Shown here one piece after another: positions 40,733-53,689 of a stretch of 64,000 nucleotides of DNA (within the stretch, counting starts at the first letter, position 1; each line of letters starts with the position of its first letter). The notes beneath the pieces are model-generated. The model ran no database searches. It worked only from the letters and a program-made list of their open reading frames with translations, and was not told the origin of the DNA. The stretch covers positions 434,001 to 498,000 of the forward strand of contig NZ_CP023439.1 of assembly GCF_002354895.1 (NCBI RefSeq). The letters are read 5' to 3'. This stretch comes from Thauera sp. K11 (GTDB taxonomy: Bacteria; Pseudomonadota; Gammaproteobacteria; Burkholderiales; Rhodocyclaceae). Both the position numbers and the translations under genes were made by a program.

Positions 40733-41878
40733 ATGAAACCGTTCTCGCTGCGTGCAGTTCCGATGATGGCCGCGATCATGCTGGCGACCGGATGCTCGTC
40801 CCTCAACCCGTTCGCCAGCAGCGCGCCGAAATCCGCGCCCCTCGTGGACTTCAAGCCTACGACGCAGATCGTGCCGGTATGGGAGGCGAGCATCGGCAAG
40901 GCCGGCGGCTACGTATTCCAGCCCGCGGTCGTGGGCGACAGCGTATATGCCGCCGGGCATGCTGGCGAGGTGGCGCGCTTCGAGAAGAATGGCCAGGCCG
41001 CGTGGCGCGCGCGCGCGGGTGTCGACCTGTCGGCGGGCGTGGGGGCCGACGGCGCGCTCGCGGTGGTCGTGACCACGGACGGCAAGGTCGTCGCCTACGA
41101 CGCGCAGACCGGCACCGAGCGCTGGCGCACCCCGATCGGCGCTGAGGTGCTCGCTCCCCCGGCGGTGGGCGGCGACGTCGTCGTCGTGCGCACGTCCGAC
41201 CACCGCCTGGTCGCGCTCAACGCGCGTGACGGCAGCCGGCGCTGGGTCCATACCCGCAGCAATCCGCCGCTCGCGCTGCGCAGCTACGCCGGCGTCGTGA
41301 TCGAGGGCGCGGTGGTGCTGGCCGGCTTTCCCGGCGGCAAGCTCGGCGTGATCAACCTCGCCAACGGCGGCGCGATCACCGAACTGACCGTCTCGGCCCC
41401 GCGCGGCGCCACCGAACTCGAACGGGTGGCGGACGTCGCCGGTACGCCGGTCACCACCCGCCGCGAGGTCTGCGCGGTGAGCTACCAGGGCCGCGCGGCA
41501 TGCTTCGACGCTGGCAACGGCAATGCGCTGTGGGCTCGCGACTTCTCGAGCAGCGTGGGGATGGATCGCGACACCCGCTACGCGGTGATCACCGACGACC
41601 GCGACGCGGTGAACGCCCTCGACGTCTACAGCGGCGCCAGCGTATGGAAGCAGGACGGGCTGGCGCGCCGTGGCGTGACCCGGCCGCTGCTGGTCGGGGA
41701 CAACGTCGTGGTGGGCGATGCGCAGGGCTTCGTGCATGTGCTGGCACGCGACACCGGCGCCTTCGCGGCGCGCGACCGCGCCGACAGCAGCGCCATCGTC
41801 GCGCCGCCGCGCGCGCAGGGCACCGGTTTCGTGGTGCAGAGCCTGGACGGCCGGATCACCGCCTATGAATTGCGCTGA
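40733..41878 (+). CDS. bamB: outer membrane assembly lipoprotein BamB
   Basis: A 381-residue lipoprotein of the BAM complex. The signal peptide ends in the lipobox LATGC with Cys21. The rest is an eight-bladed beta-propeller with PQQ-like repeats, e.g. AYDAQTGTERWRTPIG, ALNARDGSRRWVH and ALDVYSGASVWKQD. It follows yfgM by 3 bases and precedes der by 15. Confidence 0.96.
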   Translation: MKPFSLRAVPMMAAIMLATGCSSLNPFASSAPKSAPLVDFKPTTQIVPVWEASIGKAGGYVFQPAVVGDSVYAAGHAGEVARFEKNGQAAWRARAGVDLSAGVGADGALAVVVTTDGKVVAYDAQTGTERWRTPIGAEVLAPPAVGGDVVVVRTSDHRLVALNARDGSRRWVHTRSNPPLALRSYAGVVIEGAVVLAGFPGGKLGVINLANGGAITELTVSAPRGATELERVADVAGTPVTTRREVCAVSYQGRAACFDAGNGNALWARDFSSSVGMDRDTRYAVITDDRDAVNALDVYSGASVWKQDGLARRGVTRPLLVGDNVVVGDAQGFVHVLARDTGAFAARDRADSSAIVAPPRAQGTGFVVQSLDGRITAYELR

Positions 41879-41893
41879 GGCGAAGAAGCCGTC

Positions 41894-43222
41894 GTGAAAC
41901 CCACCATCGTCCTGGTCGGCAGGCCCAATGTCGGCAAGTCGACCCTGTTCAACCGGCTGACCCGCACGCGCGATGCGCTGGTCGCCGACCAGCCCGGGCT
42001 CACCCGCGACCGCCACTACGGCATCGGCCGCGTGGGCGAGCGGGAATACCTGGTCGTCGATACCGCGGGCTTCGATCCGGTCGCCAAGGACGGAATCATG
42101 CACGAGATGGCGCGCCAGGCCGAACAGGCGATCGCCGAAGCCGACGTGCTGCTGTTCCTCGTCGATGGCCGTGCCGGACGCACGCCGCACGACGAGCAGA
42201 TCGCCGCGCGGCTGCGGCGGGCGGGGCGTCCGGTGCACGTGGTCGTCAACAAGGCCGAAGGGCTGGATCGCGCCACCGTCGCGGCGGACTTCCATGCGCT
42301 CGGCCTCGGCGATCCGCTGCCGGTGTCGGCCGCGCATGGCGATGGCGTGAAACAGCTCGTCGAGTTCGTGCTGGCGCCGTTCCCGTGCGACGAAGAAGCC
42401 GCGGCGGCGGAGGACGAGGGGCCCAGGGTGGCCATCGTCGGCCGTCCCAACGTGGGCAAGTCCACGCTGGTGAACACGCTGCTGGGCGAGGAGCGCGTGA
42501 TCGCGTTCGACATGCCGGGGACCACGCGCGATGCCATCTCGATTCCGTTCGAGCGCGGCGGCAAGCACTATACGCTGATCGACACCGCCGGCCTGCGCCG
42601 GCGCGGCAAGGTCTTCGAGGCGATCGAGAAATTCTCGGTGATCAAGACCCTGCAGGCGATCCAGGAGGCGAACGTGGTCGTCCTGGTGCTCGATGCGGCG
42701 CAGGACATCTCGGAGCAGGACGCGCACATCGCCGGCTTCGTGCTGGAAGCGGGGCGCGCGCTGGTGGTGGCGATCAACAAATGGGACGCGGTCGACGACT
42801 ACCGGCGCGAGCGGCTCAAGCTCGACGTTTCGCGCAAGCTCGCCTTCCTGTCGTTCGCGCGCTTCCACGAGATCTCCGCGCTGAAGTCGTCGGGCATCGG
42901 CGCTCTGCTGAAGTCCGTCGATGCGGCCTATGCGGCGGCCACCGCGAACCTGCCCACGCCACGCCTGACGCGTGCGCTGCAGGTGGCCGTCGCGCGTCAG
43001 GCGCCGCCGCGCTCGGGGCTCGCGCGGCCGAAGCTGCGCTACGCGCACCAGGGCGGCATGAATCCGCCGGTGATCGTGATCCACGGCAATGCGCTGGACG
43101 ACATTCCTGCGGCGTACGTGCGCTATCTGGAACGCAGCTTCATGGAGGCGTTCAAGCTGCAGGGCACGCCCTTGCGGATTCAGTTCCGGACCACGCAAAA
43201 TCCGTTCGCGGCCAGACCGTGA
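41894..43222 (+). CDS. der: ribosome biogenesis GTPase Der (EngA)
   Basis: A 442-residue double GTPase needed for 50S maturation. The first G domain starts at residue 5 with [15 protein letters not shown] and has DTAGFD; the second (about residue 178) repeats [16 protein letters not shown], then [11 protein letters not shown] and NKWD. A C-terminal KH-like domain ends in FRTTQNPF. Start is GTG 41894 with GAAGAAG upstream. Full length. Confidence 0.97.
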   Translation: MKPTIVLVGRPNVGKSTLFNRLTRTRDALVADQPGLTRDRHYGIGRVGEREYLVVDTAGFDPVAKDGIMHEMARQAEQAIAEADVLLFLVDGRAGRTPHDEQIAARLRRAGRPVHVVVNKAEGLDRATVAADFHALGLGDPLPVSAAHGDGVKQLVEFVLAPFPCDEEAAAAEDEGPRVAIVGRPNVGKSTLVNTLLGEERVIAFDMPGTTRDAISIPFERGGKHYTLIDTAGLRRRGKVFEAIEKFSVIKTLQAIQEANVVVLVLDAAQDISEQDAHIAGFVLEAGRALVVAINKWDAVDDYRRERLKLDVSRKLAFLSFARFHEISALKSSGIGALLKSVDAAYAAATANLPTPRLTRALQVAVARQAPPRSGLARPKLRYAHQGGMNPPVIVIHGNALDDIPAAYVRYLERSFMEAFKLQGTPLRIQFRTTQNPFAARP

Positions 43223-43278
43223 TCGCGAGGGCGAAAAAAAGCAGTATCCACACCCGGATTTCGTTGCATACTGCAGAT

Positions 43279-43315
43279 GTTGCGGTGCAGCAATGGCTCC
43301 GATAGATTCTATAAA
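43279..43315 (+). promoter_or_regulatory. candidate hfq promoter
   Basis: The gap between der and hfq is notably AT-rich. TATAAA at 43310-43315 is a plausible -10, 22 bases before the hfq ATG. TTGCGG occurs upstream at 43280 but the spacing (24) is too long, so the -35 is unclear. Confidence 0.35.
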
Positions 43316-43336
43316 CATAAATACAGAGGTTCAAAG

Positions 43337-43579
43337 ATGAGCAACAAAGGGCAACTTCTACAAGACCCGTTCCTGAACACCCTGCGCCGGGAGCACATCC
43401 CGGTGTCGATCTACCTGGTCAACGGCATCAAGCTGCAGGGGCAGGTCGAGTCCTTCGACCAGTACGTCGTGCTGCTGAAGAACACCGTCACGCAGATGGT
43501 GTACAAGCATGCGATCTCGACTGTGGTGCCCGCCCGCCCGGTGGTGATCCAGCAGGACAGCGGCGAGGGCGGCAACTGA
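43337..43579 (+). CDS. hfq: RNA chaperone Hfq
   Basis: An 80-residue Sm-like protein that helps small RNAs pair with mRNAs. Sm1 motif is [29 protein letters not shown], and Sm2 is [13 protein letters not shown]. The N-terminal [16 protein letters not shown] is the proximal-face helix. Start ATG 43337 is the family start; the upstream in-frame region is not conserved. Followed by hflX, the typical hfq-hflX-hflK-hflC order. Confidence 0.98.
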   Translation: MSNKGQLLQDPFLNTLRREHIPVSIYLVNGIKLQGQVESFDQYVVLLKNTVTQMVYKHAISTVVPARPVVIQQDSGEGGN

Positions 43580-43627
43580 TCCCGGTGGCAGCAGCCGGCC
43601 GCGGACGGCCGGCCGTGAGGGACGGCG

Positions 43628-44776
43628 ATGTTTGAGCGCCCGGCCAGCGGCGAACGTGCAGTCCTCGTCCAGCTCGATCTCGGCCAGGATGCGATTGAGG
43701 AGCGCCTGTCCGAGCTGAAGCTGCTCGCCGCCAGTGCCGGCGCGAGCATCGAAGCCGTGGTACAGGGGCGGCGTGGCGCGCCCGACCCCAAGCTCTTCGC
43801 CGGCAGCGGCAAGGTGCACGAGATCGGCGAGGCGCTGCGGGCGCACGACGCCGACATCGTGATCTTCAACCACGCGCTGTCGCCGGCGCAGCAGCGCAAC
43901 CTCGAGCGCGAGCTGCAGTGCATGGTCATCGACCGCACCGCGCTCATCCTCGACATCTTCGCGCAGCGCGCGCGCAGCCACGAAGGCAAGCTGCAGGTCG
44001 AACTGGCCCAGCTCCAGCACCTGTCGACCCGGCTGGTGCGCGGCTGGACCCACCTCGAGCGCCAGAAGGGCGGCATCGGCCTGCGCGGCCCGGGCGAAAA
44101 GCAGCTCGAAACCGACCGGCGCCTGCTCGGCAACCGCGTCAAGATGCTGAAGTCGCGCCTCGCCCAGATCGAGAAGCAGCGAAAGGTCAGACGCCGGGCG
44201 CGGGAACGCCGCGATGTGCTGTCTGTCTCTCTCGTCGGCTACACCAATGCGGGCAAGTCCACCCTGTTCAACGTGCTGACGAAGGCGGGGGCCTATGCCG
44301 CCGACCAGCTCTTCGCCACGCTGGACACGACTTCGCGCCGCCTGTTCGTCGAGGGCGAGAACGTCGTGCTGTCGGACACCGTCGGTTTCATCCGCGATCT
44401 TCCGCACGCGCTGGTGGCCGCCTTCGAGGCCACCCTGGAGGAAACGGCCGAGGCCGACCTGCTGCTGCACGTCGTCGACTCCGCGAGCGAGGACCGCGAT
44501 GCGCAGATCCAGGCGGTCAACGAGGTGCTGGCCGAGATCGGCGCAGCCGACGTGCCGCAGATCCTGGTGTGGAACAAGATCGACCTGACCCATGCCCAAG
44601 CGGCGGTCGAACGGGGGGACTGTGATAAACTCAGGCGCGTTTTTTTGAGCGCCAGAACGGGCGAGGGCCTTGATCTGCTGCGCTCGGTGCTTGCAGACGT
44701 GGCACATCGGGCACGGAGTGAAGATGCCGGGCGGATGCCCGCACCGAACGACGATGGAATTTCAGTTCAAACGTGA
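43628..44776 (+). CDS. hflX: GTPase HflX
   Basis: A 382-residue ribosome-associated GTPase that splits stalled 70S ribosomes under heat stress. N-terminal HflX domain contains GSGKVHEIGEAL and DRTALILDIFAQRARSHEGKLQVELAQL. The G domain holds SLVGYTNAGKSTLFN, DTVGFIRDLP and NKIDL. The frame ends overlapping the non-conserved upstream extension of hflK. Confidence 0.97.
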   Translation: MFERPASGERAVLVQLDLGQDAIEERLSELKLLAASAGASIEAVVQGRRGAPDPKLFAGSGKVHEIGEALRAHDADIVIFNHALSPAQQRNLERELQCMVIDRTALILDIFAQRARSHEGKLQVELAQLQHLSTRLVRGWTHLERQKGGIGLRGPGEKQLETDRRLLGNRVKMLKSRLAQIEKQRKVRRRARERRDVLSVSLVGYTNAGKSTLFNVLTKAGAYAADQLFATLDTTSRRLFVEGENVVLSDTVGFIRDLPHALVAAFEATLEETAEADLLLHVVDSASEDRDAQIQAVNEVLAEIGAADVPQILVWNKIDLTHAQAAVERGDCDKLRRVFLSARTGEGLDLLRSVLADVAHRARSEDAGRMPAPNDDGISVQT

Positions 44777-44790
44777 TTACAGGCGTTTTC

Positions 44791-46059
44791 ATGTCACTTA
44801 ACGATCCACGCTGGGGGGGCCAGGGCGACGGCAATGGCAATCGCGGCGACGGAGACCGCCGCGACGGCAATCGCGGCGGCAACCAGGGGCCGCCCGATCT
44901 CGAGGAAGTCTGGCGCGATTTCAATCAGCGACTGTCCGGGATGTTCGGCAAACGCCAGGGGCGCGGTTCGGGCGGCGGCAACGGCGGCGGCGGCCCGCAA
45001 CTGCCCAACTTCTCGTTCCGGCAGTTCGGCGGCGGCCTGAGCGCGCTGGCTGCGCTGGTGGTGGCGATCTGGCTGGCGAGCGGCTTCTACACGGTGGACG
45101 CGAACCAGCGCGGCGTGGTGCTGCGCCTGGGCAAGTTCATCGAGACCACCGAGCCGGGCCTGCGGTGGCGCCTGCCGTACCCGTTCGAGTCGCACGAGAT
45201 CGTCGACCTGACGGGCGTGCGCACCGTCGAAGTGGGCTATCGCGGTTCGGAGCGCAACAAGGTGCTGCGCGAATCGCTGATGCTGACGGACGACGAGAAC
45301 ATCATCAACATCCAGTTCGCGGTGCAGTACGTGCTGAACAGCCCCGAGAACTACGTCTTCAACAACCGCTTCCCGGACGAATCGGTCGCGCAGGCCGCCG
45401 AGACCGCCATGCGCGAGATCGTCGGCAAGAGCAAGATGGACTTCGTGCTGTATGAAGGCCGGGAAGAGATCGCGAGCACCGCGCTGGAACTCATGCAGCG
45501 GATTCTCGACCGCTACCAGACTGGCATCCAGATCAGCCGCGTGACCATGCAGAACGCGCAGCCGCCCGAGCAGGTGCAGGCGTCGTTCGACGACGCGGTG
45601 AAGGCCGGCCAGGATCGCGAGCGGCAGAAGAACGAGGGCGAAGCCTATGCCAACGACGTGATCCCGCGCGCCCGCGGCACCGCCTCGCGCCTGATCGAGG
45701 AGGCCAATGCCTACGGCGCCCGCGTCGTCGCCAACGCGGAGGGCGACGCCAGCCGCTTCAGCCAGGTGCTGACCGAGTACCGGCGCGCGCCGGACGTCAC
45801 GAAGGAGCGCATGTACATCGAGACCATGCAGCAGGTGCTGACCAATACCTCGAAGATCATGATCGACGCCAAGAGCAATGGCAATCTGCTGTTCCTGCCG
45901 CTCGACAAGCTGATCAAGTCGGCCGCCGCTGCCGGCCAGTCCAGTGCGCAATCGGGTGGGGAGGCTGCGCCGCAGGCCGCGCAGAACAATCCGCCGTCGG
46001 TGGTGTTCGATCCGCGCAACCGTGATCTGATGCGCGGCCGTGACAGGGGAGAGCGCTGA
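44791..46059 (+). CDS. hflK: FtsH-associated membrane protein HflK
   Basis: HflK with HflC forms the large SPFH cage around the FtsH protease and limits its activity. The 422-residue protein has a Gly/Asn/Asp-rich N-terminal stretch (residues 1-60), one membrane helix (about 78-98), then the SPFH domain (DANQRGVVLRLGKFIETTEPGL) and a Gln/Ala-rich tail. ATG 44791 gives MSLNDPRWGG, the family start; a GTG 18 bases earlier overlaps hflX. The stop shares one base with hflC (TGATG). Confidence 0.95.
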   Translation: MSLNDPRWGGQGDGNGNRGDGDRRDGNRGGNQGPPDLEEVWRDFNQRLSGMFGKRQGRGSGGGNGGGGPQLPNFSFRQFGGGLSALAALVVAIWLASGFYTVDANQRGVVLRLGKFIETTEPGLRWRLPYPFESHEIVDLTGVRTVEVGYRGSERNKVLRESLMLTDDENIINIQFAVQYVLNSPENYVFNNRFPDESVAQAAETAMREIVGKSKMDFVLYEGREEIASTALELMQRILDRYQTGIQISRVTMQNAQPPEQVQASFDDAVKAGQDRERQKNEGEAYANDVIPRARGTASRLIEEANAYGARVVANAEGDASRFSQVLTEYRRAPDVTKERMYIETMQQVLTNTSKIMIDAKSNGNLLFLPLDKLIKSAAAAGQSSAQSGGEAAPQAAQNNPPSVVFDPRNRDLMRGRDRGER

Positions 46060-46940
46060 TGCGTGACAAGATGTCCATAATCGGCGGCGGCCTGCTGCTG
46101 CTGGTCGCGCTGGCGTCGATGTCGCTGTTCACCGTCGACCAGCGCCAGCATGCGATCGTGTTCCAGCTCGGCGAGGTCAAGGAGGTCATCGACCAGCCGG
46201 GCCTGAACGTCAAGCTGCCGATGATCCAGAACGTCCGCTACTTCGACAAGCGCATCCTGACGATGGATACGCCGGAGCCGGAGCGCTTCATCACCTCCGA
46301 GAAGAAGAACGTGCTGGTCGATCACTTCGTCAAGTGGCGCATCGTCGACCCGCGCCTGTACTACGAGTCGGTGGCGGGCGATGAGGCGCGGGCGCGAACC
46401 CGCCTGACGCAGACGGTCAACGCCGGCCTGCGCGAGGAGTTCGGCAAGCGTACGGTGCATGACGTCGTGTCCGGCGCCCGCGACCAGATCATGGAAGACA
46501 TGCGCGTGAAGGCCGACCTGGATGCGCGCAAGATCGGCGCGCAGATCATCGACGTGCGCCTGAAGCGCGTCGACCTGCCGACCGAGGTGTCGGAATCGGT
46601 GTATCGCCGCATGGAGGCCGAGCGCAAGCGCGTGGCCAACGAACTGCGTTCGCAGGGCGCCGCCGAGGCCGAGCGCATCCGCGCCGATGCCGACCGCCAG
46701 CGCGAGGTCATCATCGCCGAGGCTTACCGCTCGGCGCAAAAGGTCAAGGGCGAGGGCGATGCCAAGGCAACGGCGATCTATGCCGAAGCCTTCGGCCAGA
46801 GCCCCGAGTTCTACTCCTTCTATCGCAGTCTCGAAGCCTACCGTGCCAGCTTCGCCGGCAAGGAAGACGTGCTGGTGATCGATCCCGGTTCGGAGTTCTT
46901 CCGCTACATGAAGGGGCCGCAAGGCGCGAGGAAGAATTGA
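46059..46940 (+). CDS. hflC: FtsH-associated membrane protein HflC
   Basis: A 293-residue partner of HflK. An N-terminal membrane helix (about residues 8-26) is followed by the SPFH domain ([24 protein letters not shown]) and a coiled-coil region with [30 protein letters not shown]. Starts on the last base of hflK. Full length. Confidence 0.96.
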   Translation: MRDKMSIIGGGLLLLVALASMSLFTVDQRQHAIVFQLGEVKEVIDQPGLNVKLPMIQNVRYFDKRILTMDTPEPERFITSEKKNVLVDHFVKWRIVDPRLYYESVAGDEARARTRLTQTVNAGLREEFGKRTVHDVVSGARDQIMEDMRVKADLDARKIGAQIIDVRLKRVDLPTEVSESVYRRMEAERKRVANELRSQGAAEAERIRADADRQREVIIAEAYRSAQKVKGEGDAKATAIYAEAFGQSPEFYSFYRSLEAYRASFAGKEDVLVIDPGSEFFRYMKGPQGARKN

Positions 46941-46960
46941 TCTGCCGGAATTGAGCCCGC

Positions 46961-47146
46961 ATGGGCGTCTCGTTGCTGACCGCCTTCGCGCTGATGCTGA
47001 TCATCGAAGGCATCCTCCCCTTCGTCGCGCCAGCCGCCTGGCGCGAAACTTTTTTGCGCCTCGCCACCCTGGCCGACGGCCAGATCCGCTTCGTCGGACT
47101 GACCTCGATGCTGACCGGCATCGTGCTCCTGTTCATCTTCAACTGA
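46961..47146 (+). CDS. DUF2065 (YjeT-like) small membrane protein
   Basis: A 61-residue protein with two hydrophobic helices (residues 3-20 and 42-60) and the family pattern [33 protein letters not shown]. Function unknown. Position between hflC and hisZ/purA is conserved in betaproteobacteria. Alternate frames covering the same bases are not supported. Confidence 0.9.
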   Translation: MGVSLLTAFALMLIIEGILPFVAPAAWRETFLRLATLADGQIRFVGLTSMLTGIVLLFIFN

Positions 47147-47154
47147 CGCCACTC

Positions 47155-48309
47155 ATGCGCTGGGTACTGCCCGATCACATCCAGGACGCCCTGCCGTCCG
47201 AAGCCGAGCAACTGGAAGCACTGCGCCGCCGGCTGCTGGACGCCTTCCGCGTCCGCGGCTACCAGCTCGTCATGCCGCCGCTGCTCGAATATCTCGACTC
47301 GCTGACCACCGGCGCGGGGCGGGACCTGACGCTGCGCACCTTCAAGCTCGTCGATCAGTTGTCGGGCCGCACCATGGGCGTGCGGGCGGACATGACGCCG
47401 CAGGTCACGCGCATCGATGCGCACCTGCTGAACCGCCGCGGCGTGTCGCGGCTGTGCTATTGCGGCAGCGTGCTGCACACCCTGCCGTCCACCCTGACCG
47501 CGACCCGCGAGCCGCTGCAGCTCGGCGCCGAACTCTACGGCCATGCCGGCATCGAGGCCGACATCGAGATCCTCGGCCTGCTCGCCGAGGTGCTGCGCCT
47601 GGCCGACGTGCCGGCGACGCGCATCGACATCGGCCATGTCGGCATCTTCCATGCGCTGGCCGGCAAGGCCGGGCTGGTGCCCGATCGCGAGGAGGAACTC
47701 TTCGACCTACTGCAGGCGAAGGATCTGCCCGAACTGCAGTTGCGGCTCGCCGACGTCGCCGAGCCGGTGCGTGGCGCGCTGCTGGCGCTGCCCTCGCTCT
47801 ATGGCGGGCCGGAAGTGCTGGAGCAGGCGGCGCAGCGTCTGCCGCCGGACCCCGAGATCGTCGTAGCCCTCGGCGAACTGCGGGTGCTGGCGCAGGCCCT
47901 GAAGGACCTGCCGATCAGCTTTGATCTGGCCGACCTGCGCGGCTATCACTACCACAGCGGCGTCGTCTTCGCCGCCTATGGCGGCGGCTCGCCCGCGGCG
48001 CTGGCGCTCGGCGGCCGCTACGACCGCGTCGGTGCGGCGTTCGGGCGCGCCCGGCCGGCGACCGGTTTCAGCCTCGACCTGTGCGAACTGGTGTGGCGCC
48101 TGCCGCAGATGCAGTCGGCCGGCGCGATCCTCGCACCGGCGTCGGACGACGCCGCGCTTGCCATTGAGGTGGCGGCCCTGCGCGTGCGCGGCGAAGTCGT
48201 CGTCACGGCGCTGCCCGGGCACGAGGGAACTTGGAACGAAGCGGGCTGCGACCGGCGGCTCATGAGGCGGGACGGCCGGTGGACGGTCGAGCCGCTACAG
48301 GGAGATTGA
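47155..48309 (+). CDS. hisZ: ATP phosphoribosyltransferase regulatory subunit
   Basis: HisZ is a histidyl-tRNA synthetase paralogue that has lost charging activity and instead forms, with short HisG, the first enzyme of histidine synthesis. The 384-residue protein keeps the class II core ([43 protein letters not shown]) but lacks the anticodon domain of HisS and has the C-terminal [12 protein letters not shown]. Its presence implies that this organism has the short form of HisG. It follows the DUF2065 gene by 8 bases and is 4 bases before purA. Confidence 0.95.
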   Translation: MRWVLPDHIQDALPSEAEQLEALRRRLLDAFRVRGYQLVMPPLLEYLDSLTTGAGRDLTLRTFKLVDQLSGRTMGVRADMTPQVTRIDAHLLNRRGVSRLCYCGSVLHTLPSTLTATREPLQLGAELYGHAGIEADIEILGLLAEVLRLADVPATRIDIGHVGIFHALAGKAGLVPDREEELFDLLQAKDLPELQLRLADVAEPVRGALLALPSLYGGPEVLEQAAQRLPPDPEIVVALGELRVLAQALKDLPISFDLADLRGYHYHSGVVFAAYGGGSPAALALGGRYDRVGAAFGRARPATGFSLDLCELVWRLPQMQSAGAILAPASDDAALAIEVAALRVRGEVVVTALPGHEGTWNEAGCDRRLMRRDGRWTVEPLQGD

Positions 48310-48313
48310 GGCT

Positions 48314-49624
<1,311 letters not shown>

Positions 49625-49759
49625 GTGGATTGTCGGCCGGATGTGTCCGGGTTCGGCGGGTGGCAGCGCAGGCGCGCTTCGCCGCCATCCGCCGGCCGTG
49701 CCGAACGGCGCTGCGAGGAATGTCGTCTCCGTCGCGCCGCACGGCGGGACGGTAAACGG

Positions 49760-49786
49760 AAAAAGCCGGCCAACGGCCGGCTTTTT
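49760..49786. terminator. bidirectional terminator of purA and tRNA-Leu(CAG) copy 1
   Basis: Perfect 7-bp stem GCCGGCC/GGCCGGC (49765-49771 with 49775-49781) with AAAAA before and TTTTT after, so it terminates on both strands. The same hairpin recurs at 50086. Confidence 0.92.
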
Positions 49787-49794
49787 CCTGAAAC

Positions 49795-49879
<85 letters not shown>

Positions 49880-49889
49880 AAGGAGGCGC

Positions 49890-49917
49890 ATGATAGCAAA
49901 GGATCCCGGACTTGCAA
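49890..49917 (-). promoter_or_regulatory. promoter of tRNA-Leu(CAG) copy 1
   Basis: On the minus strand, TTGCAA (49917-49912) and TATCAT (49895-49890) are spaced by 16 bases and end 11 bases before the tRNA. Confidence 0.65.
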
Positions 49918-50085
49918 AGGTTCGGCGGAGTGTTCCGGGGCCTGTTCCAGGCTACGCGGCCATCATCGTGGAGTGTTGTTCGCCGCGGAGTCCGGCGTCG
50001 CCGACGTGTATCGTGCCGGGAACCCGGCGGGCATGCGGACGGGGCCGGCATGTAGAAACGAGCGAAACGGACGTAAACGAAGAAA

Positions 50086-50106
50086 GCCGGCCAACGGCCG
50101 GCTTTT
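50086..50106. terminator. terminator of tRNA-Leu(CAG) copy 2
   Basis: The same GCCGGCC-AAC-GGCCGGC hairpin as at 49765 with flanking AAA and TTTT. On the minus strand it follows tRNA copy 2. Between copies (49881-50082) there is about 200 bases with the copy 1 promoter and no gene. Confidence 0.9.
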
Positions 50107-50115
50107 CCCTGAAAC

Positions 50116-50200
<85 letters not shown>

Positions 50201-50211
50201 AAGAGCCGCGC

Positions 50212-50232
50212 ATTATAAGCACACATAGAAGA

Positions 50233-50239
<7 letters not shown>
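50212..50239 (-). promoter_or_regulatory. consensus sigma-70 promoter of tRNA-Leu(CAG) copy 2
   Basis: On the minus strand TTGACA (50239-50234) and TATAAT (50217-50212) are perfect consensus hexamers with 16-base spacing. The -35 overlaps the first codons of rnr on the other strand. Confidence 0.85.
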
Positions 50240-52738
<2,499 letters not shown>

Positions 52739-52746
<8 letters not shown>

Positions 52747-53512
52747 TGCACCCGAACACGCCCGCCTCCCGCATCAGCCGGCCGGCTCCCGCCTCATCTA
52801 CGGCTTTCATGCCGTGTCGGCCAAGCTGCGCCAGGCGCCCGAGTCGGTGTTCGAGGTGTATCTGTCCGGCGACCGCAAGGACGCGAGGGTGAAGAAGTTC
52901 GTCGCGCTGGCCGAAGCCGCCGGCGTGAGGTTGATCCCGAGCGAGGGCGAGCGGCTGGACGCCATGGTCGGCACCCGGCGCCACCAGGGCGTGGTCGCCC
53001 GCGTCGATGCCACGCGGCGCGAGCTGAAGCTCGCCGACGTGCTCGACAGCCTGGACGAGAATGCGCTGATCCTGGTGCTGGACGGCGTGCAGGACCCGCA
53101 CAACCTCGGCGCCTGCCTGCGCGTGGCCGACGCCGCCGGTGCGCACGCGGTGGTCGCGCCCAAGGATCGCGCGGTGGGGCTGAACGCCACCGCGGTGAAG
53201 GTCGCCAGCGGCGCCGCCGACACCGTGCCCTACATCACCGTCACCAATCTCGCGCGTGCGCTGCGCGAGATGCAGGATGCCGGCATCTGGGTGGTGGGCG
53301 CGGCCGGAGAGGCGGAAAAATCCCTCTACGACATCGACCAGAAGGTAGCGCTGGCCTGGGTGCTCGGCGCCGAAGGCGACGGCCTGCGGCGGCTCACGCG
53401 GGAGACCTGCGACGAACTCGCCCAGATCCCGATGCATGGCAGTGTCGAGAGCCTGAACGTGTCGGTGGCGAGCGGCATCTGCCTGTTCGAGGCGCGGCGC
53501 CAGCGCGGCTGA
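52739..53512 (+). CDS. rlmB: 23S rRNA 2'-O-ribose G2251 methyltransferase
   Basis: A 257-residue SpoU/TrmH-type methyltransferase. N-terminal substrate-binding domain ([19 protein letters not shown]) and C-terminal trefoil-knot domain with motif 1 [29 protein letters not shown], motif 2 [13 protein letters not shown] and motif 3 [27 protein letters not shown]. Start GTG 52739 lies inside the rnr end with AAAGGG upstream. Confidence 0.96.
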
Positions 53513-53609
53513 GCGCGCGGCCGGCGCCGCGGCGCGATCGACAGCGAGCCGCCGCCGAGAAGGCTCCCGGCGGCGGCCGTCCCGGGCGGCCGTGCCCGCC
53601 GCCACGGCC

Positions 53610-53625
53610 TTGCACGGCTCTTGCT
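53610..53625 (+). promoter_or_regulatory. sigma-54-like promoter candidate of nasR
   Basis: TTGCACG-GCTC-TTGCT resembles the sigma-54 consensus TGGCACG-N4-TTGCW with one mismatch in the -24 GG pair; the spacing to the -12 GC (53623-53624) is exact. The expected transcription start, near 53636, would exclude an ATG at 53636 and favour ATG 53690 for nasR. No NtrC-like site is evident upstream. Confidence 0.4.
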
Positions 53626-53689
53626 TGGAGCTTGGATGAAGCCGGCGGCCAGCCGGCCGCCTCCATCGGCAAGCGCAACCAGGGCCCGC

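Noticed and set aside
47155..48309. Second histidyl-tRNA synthetase
   Set aside because: It lacks the anticodon-binding domain and some synthetase motifs, and sits next to purA as hisZ commonly does; the true hisS is at 38.8 kb.
53513..53609. GC-rich inverted repeats after rlmB as an intrinsic terminator
   Set aside because: Stems of GCC/GGC repeats are possible but no T-run follows, and chance pairing is likely in such sequence.
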